DNA of 64,000 nt, from the NCBI GenBank assembly GCA_947396885.1, contig OX377204.1, positions 19,971,706 to 20,035,705 of the forward strand, given 5' to 3'. Below the pieces are notes generated by a model that was not told the DNA's origin, did not search any database, and saw nothing but the letters and a program-made list of their open reading frames with translations. The stretch is from Heligmosomoides polygyrus polygyrus. Taxonomy: Eukaryota; Nematoda; Chromadorea; Rhabditida; Heligmosomidae. The position numbers and the translations under genes are program-made. Positions 39,201 to 51,200 of this stretch are shown one piece after another (position 1 is the stretch's first letter; the number at the start of each line of letters is the position of its first letter).

Positions 39201-42200
39201 GCTCAAAGTAGACCGTTCGCGCGTGTCGACTACCGTACCGTGTGTAGGACAATTTGGCACTCAACTGGGCGCATTCTGTTCCGCTTCATGTTCCATGAAG
39301 TGATTGGCAATACCGGAAAGTTAGAACTCCACATCTTTAGCCATCTATCTAGATGACTGTTGTTCGTCGTTCACGTCTGCTTTCATCCAAAAGTTATGCA
39401 TGACTACTGTGGGTCTGTCAGGCATTCATTTGTCTTCCAACTATCCTGCTTTTCCAAGAATCTCCAATAATTTAGCAGCGAGGAGTTTCTGCTTTTTCAG
39501 CAATAATTCCTAATTTTTAAACTTAATAATTAGTAATAAATAAAAGACTGCGTTACTCAATCCCTTTGTGTGATGCTCTACACATTCTACATTCTCTAAC
39601 GTAATATCGTGGAGGCGTTCCGAATGCGTACTTGGAGATACAGTGAATTGCGGTGGCCATCCGATGAGCAAGTCAGCGTTCTATCCTTCCCAGACAAGGA
39701 TTTAATCAATTCAACGACCCCGGAGGGATGGAAGCTTGGTTGCCCTGGGCGGGAAATCCGAACCGGAAACCTGGTATCGGGTGCACGCAACAGGCGGCGC
39801 CTCCTCCAACTGCACCACAGCACCCTTTGTCTAACTTGTAACTCTTAAAGTTAAATGAGAGAAAAACCGTAGTACTTATGCTTCGAAAATAGGCGCGGTA
39901 GCAATTCAAGCATGTTGGTATCATCTGGTAACATACATTTTTTAAAAGTGCAAGTTTTCTACTTTTAATATTGTGTGGTTGGTTAGGGATTAAAATTTAT
40001 AGGCTTTTCTATCAAGAGCGCACAAAAACTGACAGAAGTTTCTTCATCGCCTAATAACTTTCGAGGGAAGATTCCTTAAAGGTCCATATTTTAGCGTCCG
40101 ATAAAGATTAGATGAAAAGGCAAGAAATCTTTTGAAGCCTCATTCTAGAAATGGAAATGATCCGCAGTTTGTCTTGAGATCCACAGTCGAACTTGCGTGC
40201 TCTCTCCTCACTTGTCTTAGTATCAAAGCGAGTCTGCACTGAAAACGGGGCCACTGGTGGATCCAACCCTAAATTGACGCCAAAACAGAACCTTTATCCA
40301 TGCTTTTTGAGAAAAACCATATTCGATCAGTCTCAGTTATGTGGGCAGGATAGAATGGAGTGTTCTGCCGTCTAATGGTAAGCTCACACTAGTTAGCTTA
40401 AAGAGATGAAGTCTTTCTACAGTACCGCACATGTCTTTTGGTCAATTCCCAAAAAAGCCGCTTTGGAGCGTTCCAAAGCGGCTTTTTTAAATAACTTTCT
40501 TTAAAATCAAGCACTTGCAAATTGCACGCACGAGTGTGTTCGGAGCGCAATAACTCTGTTGAGATCGAATCGTTCCGGCTGCGGCTCATGTGTTTTGTAG
40601 GCAGTAGAAAGCTTTAGTAGTCCGCGAAAGTGCAGCGTTATAGCTTTTGAAGAAGCGAAATTATAGCGGCGCGAAAATGCAGGTTATCCGTGTGTGAGAC
40701 GATTTTTTCCGACTTCAGTCGACCCCTGCAGGTAGACACGGCGTGCTAACGGCATGTAAACGCGTGTGCTAGCAGAACACTGAAGGCACTTTACGATGAC
40801 ATGCTCGCAACTCCTCAGCTGCCTGAACTGCCTTAGCCTCATCTGCCAGTTTAGAGCGGCGCAAGGTAGCGGTTAGAGTTTCTTGCGCTCTTACTCACCC
40901 AGATTTCCTGGCATTTGCTAAGTAGGACGGCTGGGAATTTCGATAAAACTTCCAAAACGGTCACTCTACATGTTCTCAAGCCCACTCGACCTCACTCTGC
41001 GAGTGGTCGCACCCACTCGACTGGTAGGTTCGATTCTATATGCAATGTTTACGGCGCACTCCAAAGGCAAACTGGACATTCTCAAGGCAATTTCTGAGTA
41101 GGGCGGCTAGGAATTTCAATAAAATTCCTTAAACTGTCACTCTACAGGCTCTCGCGCCCACTCGATTGATTATGTCGGCCTATATGCCTTGCTCAACTCT
41201 ATTGATTTATATGTCAAAAGATAGAGGTCGGCCTGCTGAGCTCAAATATATAATAATATGTCTTTTTACAAGTGCTTGATTTTAAAGAAAGTTATTTAAA
41301 AAAGCCGCTTTGGAACGCTCCAAAGCGGCTTTTTCGGGAATTGACCAAAAGGCATGCACGGTACTGTAAGTAGCAATCCTTTTTCAGTAGAGACCACCAT
41401 GCAATCAACAACTTTTCAAACTGCCGTCACATCAACACTGGGGCCCATATCGAGACCTACAACGAGCGGCATTGATCTTGGTGAGTCACAAGGATAATTG
41501 TTATTGCCATTGCTACATATATAACATTGGCGCCATGTGTAGGAAGGCGAGAAAAAACGCTCCACAACGAGAGCAACAAAACAACCAAAACAAGCTAGTA
41601 AAAAGCATGCGAACTGGTGACAAATAGGCAAGCATCTAACCACCGTGGAGAACATCAAACGCTAGTCGAGGGCTTTTCTAAGCGAATTTCTCAAACGCCT
41701 CCGCAACTTTTGCGGCAAAACGGTGGCCTTATCCTTAACCATAGGGCAGAGCTTACCGCCGACGGGGAGCAAACGGCGGCGAGCGGAGCCATGCTGCAGC
41801 TGCATACTTTTGTGGCAAGATGCTGCGCAGCGGCGGTAGCGGCGCCGTAAGCGCTGTAGCGGCAATAATGGTTCACATCATGCAAAAGTGGGTATGGAAA
41901 TAGGTAGTAGATTGTTCAATAATGATTCAACATCACTATTGCCGTAGCCGTTTATTTGCCACCGATTTGCTGCTGCAACCTTCTGTATGCGTTCTGGCCG
42001 AGCGTCGCAAGGATCGGCTAAAGCGCATACAGAAGGCGGGAAAGTGAATAGCAGCAGTAGGCCCCCGACTAGAAAGGATACAGTGCCTCTGCTGCTTGCC
42101 GCCAGAAAGACTCGCGCGTTCGTGAGCGGGGCGCTCCACGAGTTTTGCCGCCCGTCGCCCGCCGCTTGGCGCAGAAGTGTGCGAGGCCTTAAAAGCGGGA

Positions 42201-45200
42201 ACAGAAATAGGTGGTAGATTGTTCTTGCACAGGCGAACATACCCAGAGCCCGCTCGGGTTACAAGAAGTGCTGCCTAACGCAGGAACTTCTTCCAAACGG
42301 GAGCTCATTTCGATTTCCTCTGGGGATTGACAGTCGCAGTTTCAAAAAGTCACCAGGTTTCATGTTCGCTATTTTATGAGCAATTTTTTGCACCTTTACT
42401 AAGCAGTTTGCTTTTTTCAGTGATAAACAGTTCAAATTAAAGAGTTTATTTCTCAGTTTACTCCTAGGAATCAGAGAATGGCTAAAGCCTTGCACTCTGA
42501 CAAAAAGCTTGAGCGTGAAACTGCTTTGTAGTCTTTAGACCTAATGGATGCAAGATACTTTGTGTGGCTGCAGGCAGTTGATACGTGCTCAAGTAACGGC
42601 ATTACAAAACCCTAAAACTAAGATTTTATGGCTTACGCCGTCTAACTCCTGAGAGGATGCCAGCCAAACCTGATGCCGGGTCAATGACGTCGTTCATTTC
42701 TTGCAGGTGCCTGCTACACGTGCAAGAACCTACCAGCTCAAGCGATGAGCCAGAACGACTCCTACAACGGTATGATGGTCCTTGATCATACGACAAGCCC
42801 TGACGGATGCAGGAGTGTCGAAGTGAACTGTGTTCCAACTACGGTACGGTAGACTATCTGAGACCTTCTTATCCAATTATACATAGAGTTTTCCCGTTAA
42901 ATTAGACACTTTTAAAATCAACTTGGACACTTTTGCAGGCAAGCATGGCGCTTTTGAAATCAAACCGAACATCATTCAAATTAAAAGTTTACAGATCAAA
43001 TTAGGAATTTTCTGAGAAGCTACAAAAAATTTTCGTTCATAGAAAACGACGTTCTTGGGAAACTTTTAACTCACCTACCCCAAAAGGTAGGTGAGTTATA
43101 CAACACGATATTTTATGGGATTTCATTTTTCAAAAAAAAAAGTGTTGCCCTTCATTGATGGCAGAATTTCCGTTAGCGTGGAGTTGCACAATTTTCAACG
43201 CTGCTACAAAAGCAATTGTAAAAATATATATTATAATGCATACGCTGTTTGGAGAGCGATAACTTTGTTTACAGTAAAGCTACTGAAAAAATTGAAAGCG
43301 TATATGCAAGCATAAGAAAATGTAAATTTTCTGAAATATGAGCAGTATGGAGTGCGCCATGAAATCGTCTGCCATTTTCCGTTTTACACTCCATTGATTG
43401 AGTGTCGCTTGAATACTTGTTGTAATTACTTCACAAAGTGGCCGTTTCGATTTATTTGCGCTTCTTTTAAGGTTTAAAGCTTGAAAACACACTACGGTTT
43501 GCGAAAAATGCTAAGAATCCTATAAAATGCAGGTACTGTTTGGAAGGTTCTAACATTACTGCTAATGAATTTTTTGAAGACTTTTGAGACTCTTGTGAAA
43601 GCACAGGGTGACGAGATTTCTGCGGTTTGCAAATAGACAAGGTTACGCTATCCACATGCCTAAAAGCTCGATTGATTGTGCATGGGCTGAATGCTTGTTA
43701 CAATCTTGTTAGTACTTGGCCACATTATCCTGTGCTGTGTTTCTTTTAACGTTTTTTCGTCGCCTGTACATGCACAAGCAATCGAGTCTGAAATGCAAGG
43801 TTTCAGCAGGGGGCAAGGCGCAATCTAGACCTACACGCCTCACAGTTTTCGCTATCCTATGCTTCCATATGAGTCGTAAACGTCTTTAAAAGCTCCACTA
43901 GCAGCAATATTAGAAGCTTTCAAACGGTACCTGCATTTTAGTATACCTTGCATTTTTTGCAATTCTAGTGTCTTTTTAAGTTATGAACCTTAAAAGAAGC
44001 TCAAATCTATCGAAACGACCACTTTGTAGAGAAATTATGGAAATTATTAAGCATTCAAGCAAAACACGATCAATTGAGTGTAAAATGCAAGATATCAGAC
44101 GAGCGCATGGCGCATTCCACACCGCTCATATGGCAGAAAGTTTCTATTTTCTTAAGCTTTGACATGTGTTTTTAACTTCTTAAGCAGCTTTACCGTGAGC
44201 AAAGTTATCCCCTTTCAAACAGTGCATAGATTTTTTGAGACACCCTGTATTCACCTAGCTTTTTCAAGGAAGTAACGCTTACACTATCAATCGAATAAAA
44301 ATCGCGAACAGCTAGACAAATGCATGACGCGATTAGTTTGTTTAATACACTAAAAAGTTTCTGCTTTCTTGCGCTTTAAAATGTACTCTGAATTACCACT
44401 TGAGGTGAGTTGCAAATTTTCTAAGAAAGTAGGAAAAATTTTCACAAGACAAATTTTGGATCTATCCAAGTTGGGGGGGGGGGGGGGGGGAGAGAGGGGT
44501 GTGGGGTGAGAGTACGTAATTCTATGCTACATGTGGGCGCTCAAAATACTTCGTGCCCCTTCGATTAGGATAGATCGCAATTTTTTAGTCGAGATTTTCT
44601 GCTCTATTGTGGAATTCACTCGCCTTGCTTTGGAGGATGTTGACTTCATAAGTGTCCAGCTTGACTAGAAGAGCTTCCAATTCGATTTGAAAAGTGCCCA
44701 ATTTGGCGAGAAGATGGTACATGTACTTCGATTCATTTGCATTCAACAAAAACAACCATGTAAGGTTTTTGTATTCACTGTTAGTAAGTACAGAATGCAG
44801 TTTTGTTTTTGAATTGCTCATCAAGCTATTCACTAGAAATTTGAGTACTATCCCTGAGTACTATCCCCTGGGGAATATTCTGAGTATAGCTCCTGGAGAA
44901 CTGTCCGCTTACTAGAGGATAAGTCTGTCCACTATATGTTGTTACAGGATGTTTTGTTGCGATCAAAACTCTTGCGCCACGCGGTACTCGAACCCGCATC
45001 TTCTGCTATCCGGGTAGCGATGTTCGCTTTACACCACCGGCGCTGTTTGACCGCACGTAACATCCGCACGTAACATCAGCGCCGGTGGTGTAAGGCGAAC
45101 ATCGCTGCCCGGAAAGCAGAAGATGCGGGTTCGAGTCCCGCGTGGCGCAAGAGTTTTGATCGCAACAAAACATCTTGTAACAACATGTAGCCTCTCTACC

Positions 45201-48200
45201 AGCCGCTCCAGGCTTAAGCTAATGTGTTAAAGCCTGTCCACTATTGTGTTCTTCCCCAGCAATTAGTCAAGAACCTCGCATTTTTTACAGGCCGGAGAAA
45301 ACGCGACGCTATATCTGAACGCTGGTGTCGCGATATCCAGCGGTGATGGTTCGCATACGATGAAGTTCTCGTGCAATGCTGACGGCGAATGGATAACCAA
45401 CGGTGGAATGGTGACGTCCAGCGTATCCTGCTTAGTTAGGAGTAAGTCAATGGGTTTTCCAAGGAGTTTTATTGCACTACATAGTGTAGCTACACTACTA
45501 GTTTAGTCTGAAAGTCTTGACCTAATTTTGTGAAGAATCTGGAAGTTACTCCCTAAGCAGTTGCAGGTCATTCTCGAAGCTCACGTCAAACTGGTAAAAT
45601 GTTGAAATTGTTTTGGACGCTTTTCAAATCAATTTAAAACTATTCTAAGCAAGCTTGACGCTGTTGAAATTAATCTGAACATCTTCCATATCAGAACAAT
45701 CGGCTTCTAGATTAAAATAAAGACTCTAGGACGAGATTGCAATAATTTTTTTTAAAGGAAAGTTTTTAATTCTCCTGCTTCAATAGGTGAACACACTGTT
45801 GGAAATTTTAGTGGTAAGTTATTTAAAAAATAATTTAAGTAAGTTTTCAAAGAGGTAAAAGAAAGAAATCATGTATTATATTAAAAGAAGGAATCGCGCC
45901 GTGCACTCGACTAGACCGTCGCGATTATCGTTCGATTATTAGCAAAAATTGCGAAAAAATCGTCACGATTTTCGTCTATTTATTAGCAAAAATTCTGTTT
46001 GTGTGCAGCAACACAAATGTGAGCTGTACAACAAAAACAGTTTCCGAAAACAGATATCCTTTGAAAGCTTCAAGTAAGCCACATTTACACTATCAGTGAG
46101 ATAAAAACTGCGACGATCTAGCCAAGACTATGGCGCGATCTCGTTTGCTAGATAAATGATTACCGTCTTCTTACGCTTGAAAATGATTATAAATTCGTTG
46201 CTTTCGTTTAGAAATAATTTTTTATAGAATTTTAAACAGTGCGTCTTCTTATTAGGGCATATGAGTTGCAGTAATAGTATAAAGAAAGTTATACTACATT
46301 TTTCCCGATAAAAACTACTTTAATCGTCTCGGAAAGTTTTGATTATAAAGTAAAAATAGCGCGCTTTGATTTGAAAGAGATTTGATTCAGTTTGATTTCA
46401 AAAACTTTTTTCAAGATTACTCAGAAGTGTGTCTAATTTGCTTCAAAACTCTTCGATTAGACGTGGCAATGTTACATATTGTTGAGTTGTATGCTGAATA
46501 AAAAAGAAAGAAAAACGTCTAACGGCTCAGGAGTTTTTTACCAACCTGATATAACATTTTCACTGATCCATTGTTAAGAAAGAGAACAAAACGAGTCCAC
46601 TCCGTCGCCGGAGGTTTCTACCTCGCCTACAACGACATCAACTACTACACCTCGGCCTCCTGGAGTGGGTCAGTGACCTAAGACGAAGGATTTTTTTCTG
46701 GAAAAACTTCCTTTGGTACTACAAGTGCCTGACTTCAGTACCCTGCATGGCGTGTCCTCAGCTTCGTGTCTCTCCTCTGACTTCTGGGTATCTGAACGGC
46801 TTCACCACCTTGCTTAGTTCGTCTAATGGAACATGCAGAACCATCGAGCTGACGTGTGAGGGTAACCAGGTCCGTTTGTCGTCTCAGCCTACTTCCTTTG
46901 ATTCGGTTCCTCAGAGATACCCAATTATAGGCCGAAGATCAGCTAGCCTTGGTAATCAGCGGAACGGTGTTCGAAGAAGGCGTCGGTTCGCTGAAGACGA
47001 ATCTCACATGCAATGATATGATGACCTGGACCACATCCGACGGCTACGCGGTGCCGTTCATCTCCTGCGGGATCAAAATGCGTGGGTTTTGGAAATGCAT
47101 AGTATTCGTTCGGTTGGAAGCAGAGATCATCAGAGAGTCCTGACACCGCTAGCGACGCGAAAATAGTGGCTGCTTCTTTTTCTTTTCAAAATTTAGCTTT
47201 TCTACCTACTTAAAATTTTCATTAGTTGGTTCAGGTTTCTTACTGAGGCAGCATCTGTAGGGGGCGTTGTGCTGTTTTCGACTTTCTGGCTTAAAGTCAA
47301 TTTCTAGCAACTACGACTACAACGTCAACTACTACGACTTCGACGACGACAACAACAACAAGCACTACGACTACAACAACAACAGTTCCAACTACAACGA
47401 CGACACCGAGTGAGGAGCTTGAGTTTTAAATGACATATACTTCGTTACGCTTGTGGCAAGGCGATAGCGGTTGACTTATCCTAAGACCTCTATATAAGGC
47501 CTTCAAAATTGCGGTTTTTCTTTCCAGTTCTACTTCCATGTCTATTGTTGTTCTTAGTTTCTTATCGTAAATAGCGTGCAGTGGTGCAGTAGAAGAAAGG
47601 CGCCGACTGTCTCATGCACCCCCAATCAGTTTCTTGGTTCCTGTTTCCCGCCTAGTTCAACCACACTTTTCCTACATTCTTTTCTGGGAAGGATTAAGCA
47701 CTGACCTGTCAATCGGTTGCCCACCGTAAATCAAAAGCATTCAAATTTTGCCCCACGACATCACTAAAAAGTAAAATGCACGGCGCATGCAAACCATGGA
47801 TTAAGTAACGCCATCTTTTATTAATTGGGATGGTCACCGCGGGTCATTTTATAGAGCAAATACGCACTCAAATTCTCCCATGACATCCGATTAAGGTAAA
47901 ATGCGTGGCGCATTCCAATCGTGAACGAACGAAGTGCCTGGAGCTGTTGATATAAAAGCCACATATTTGACACGGCTCATTCCGATTATAACGGGTGAGT
48001 GGTGAAACGCCTCGAGGATATCGTGGATGTTACGGGCGGTTAAGTAGAGCCGGTGATGTGAGGTGTAGGTATCGCTGCCCGAAAAGCAGCAGGGGGTTCG
48101 AGTCCCGTCTGGCACCAGAGTTTTGATCACAACGAATATCCTGCAGCAACAGCTTAAAGCAGCTATTCCTTCTTAGAACTAGCACGTTTATTAGTATTTC

Positions 48201-51200
48201 GTTGTTGGACAAGTGAAAGATAATTGTGTAAGTTGATTTTTTGATTTTTTGATTTTATTTATTTATTGTTTATACATCAACGTGGATGCGCACTTCTCCT
48301 TTATCCTTATCGAGACACATATTAGCAGGGAAGTATCTTTTTAAAAAGTTTAATTTATTTATTACACAGGCAAGCCTGTGTGAAATCAGCAGTATCGACA
48401 ATCTGAAAAACAACAAAAAACCAGAACACAACTCACAAAACAAACATGTAGAACTTCAGGAAAAGAAATCATGAGTTTATATAGATGTCAGATACCTATT
48501 TATGGGAGCTTTGAATTTTGTAATCTTCAGATCTAGAGGTATATTGTATGCCCTTCTTAGATTCTCAAGCTCGATCCCAGCTCTGTTGACAAAAAACCTC
48601 TGCCTAATGCTTCGCTTTGATCTTCTAATATGCACTTTACAGGAACCACCCCTTGTGATTGACGTTCTCAGTTGAAGTATCATATGTGCCTTAAGACCTG
48701 ATTGACCAGACAAAATTTTGTATAGCATAATAAGGTCAAACTTCTTTCTCCTGCAAGCTAAGGTCTCAATTCCTAAGTTGAAATTACGAGCATTACTGCT
48801 TGGTATTCTATCATAACTAAATCCTACACCCTAACAAAGATTTTCCGGGTAAAATTGTTTTGAACCCTTTCTAAAACTTTTGTAGTGCTTAGTTTGTGTG
48901 GGCTAAAAATCACCGTCCCATACTCTAATAGTGGTCTGACGTATGTCTTGTATGCTTCCAGAAGGATGCGCGGATTTTTTGTTGAAAGGCCTCTGAAGAT
49001 CCTATGCATCTAAAAACGTGTGCGGTCGGCTACTTCAATTCAATTTTTTCAAATCTTTAAGCAAACTTTTCTGAGGATGCCAGTCTGCTTCGTGCTACTA
49101 TCTTAGCTTAAATCACCTTTTTCTAACAAGTTTGTAGAGAAAGGTGAGGATCTGAAACAATAATTGGTTGACAATTCAAAGTCGCTCGATAAGGATCAAT
49201 TTTTAAGGTTAATCTAGCTCCACTATTAATTGGAAAAGCAACGTGACACTTCGGTATTCGTTTCCTCCTTAGAGAATCACTGCTCAGATTTCCGCTTTCT
49301 CTCATTCAGCTCTGTGCGACAAGTGCGGAAATCTGCAGCCTGCTGCAGCCGAACCAACTGGTGGAACTTATGCCAACGGACAGCTGATAGTCGACCATTT
49401 CACTGATCTCAGCAATTGCCGAGTCGTTGTGATACGATGTTCTGCCGACGCTGTAAGTTACTATTATTATTATTATTATTTATTATTATTTATTGCTCAG
49501 GTTAGGATAAGGATAAGGATAAAGGACGGCGTTACTCAATCCCTTCTGGGATGCGCCAGCGCATTCTACTTCTACGGGATGCCGTGGAGGCGACATGAAT
49601 GCGTATTTGGCCATACAACTGCGGTGGCCAGCCGATGAACAAGTCAGCGCTTTATCCTTCCCAGACGAGTCTGGTACCAAATCACCGACCCCGGAGGGAT
49701 GGAAGGCTTGGTTGACCTGGGCGGGAAATCCGAACCAGGAACCTGGTATCGGGTGCACGCGACAGTCGCGCCTCCTCCGACTGCGCCACACGCGCCTCCT
49801 CCGACTGCGCCACACGCGCCCAGGTTACCACCGTTAAATCACATAACGACACCAAAGCATTCGTCCTAACACAACACAACAAGCATAGGTACATCTACTC
49901 AAGCGTAAGAACGGAAATTTGAGAAGTTGTAAGAATAATAGAGCAGGTGGCGATGTCCGTTCCTCCACGTGGTGCCACTGGAAACTGCTTGCTTTTGCGA
50001 GCCGAGCCAATCACGGACAATCGAATGCAGGCGACAGGCCCTAGTGACAGGCCGGCCTACGAACATCCTGTGTCACATCATATGGTCGATGACGTTTCAG
50101 AGTTCTCGAGATAGTGCTACGGCGTCCGCGGAAACCGACGCGCACTCGCAAAGCCCGGCGGGTGTGAGAAGTATGCGAGGGTCCCTGATGCGAGGACGGC
50201 ATCGGGGGGCAACTGAGCTAGTCCGAAAGTCCCGTAACGTAGGCAAGACCCGCGTAGCAACGTTGAATGTGGGTACGTTGACGGGCCGCTCGTGCGAGTT
50301 GGTAGAAGCACTGGAGCGAAGAAAGATAGATTTCTGTGCGGTGCAGGAGACGAGGTGGTCCTGCAGCAAGTCAAGGGACATAGGACGTGGCTTCAAGGCC
50401 GTTCTATGTGGAAGTCCCAGGACCACCAGTGGTGTCGGTATGATCGTCTCCGAGCGTTTCCGTGACGCGATTGCAAGCGTAGAACGTTTCGATGACCGCT
50501 TGATGAAGATTGTTGTCGCCGTAGAAGAGCGACGATGTCATTTCTTTTCCGCGTATGCTCCGCAGACAGGTTGCTCCGAGCAAACCAAGGACGAGTTCTG
50601 GTCCCTGCTTGATGAGAAGACAGCGGAAGTGCCGTCACAAGACATGATTGTTGTGGCAGGTGACCTTAATGGTCACGTCGGAACAGCGAAAGATGGTTAC
50701 AGCTGTCATGGTGGTTTTGGCTATGGGTCACGCAACGCCGATGGTGAGCGTATACTTGAGTATGCAGACTCACACGACCTCATCATCGTGAACACTAAGT
50801 TTCGAAAGCGTGACTCCCACCTCATCTCGTTTTATAGCGGGAACGCCAAAACGCAGATTGACTATGTCCTTGTTAGGCGTCACGACCAAGGTCTTGTCAC
50901 AGACGCGAAGACCGTGCCGTATGAGACGGTTGCCACGCAACACCGTCCACTTATCTGCTCGCTGAAGATCACACCTCCGAGGTGTAAACGTATTGAGCGA
51001 TGCGGGACGGCTAGAATCAAATGGTGGCGACTGAAAGAAAAGGAAGCAGCTGTTATTTCTCGCATTCGGTTGCCGACGGTAACAACTGTCGACGAAACCT
51101 GGAAGGATGCTACCGATGCGATAACTCGGGCTGCGCGTCTCGAACTCGGCACAACGAAGCCTGGACGGCGTTGGGTCGACAAGCAGGCTTGGCTGTGGAC

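Larger units (their letters stand above)
42844..44930. other. Intron 16, low-copy internal repeats
   Basis: Blocks such as GCATGGCGC, CGATTGATTGTG and TGCAAG recur in both orientations (about 43290-43420, 43660-43700, 44040-44110), suggesting a decayed satellite or fold-back. No gene or RNA recognised. Confidence 0.4.

Noticed and set aside
40449..40486. Rho-independent bacterial terminator
   Set aside because: The shape fits, but the DNA is eukaryotic and the hairpin is duplicated inside the inverted ends of a repeat.
42056..42200. Arg/Ala-rich open frames in GC-rich DNA
   Set aside because: No start context, splice signals or homology; a composition effect.
46862..46866. Alternative donor G|GTAACC for exon 19
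   Set aside because: It would break the frame into exon 20 and the four-codon rule seen in the other five domains.
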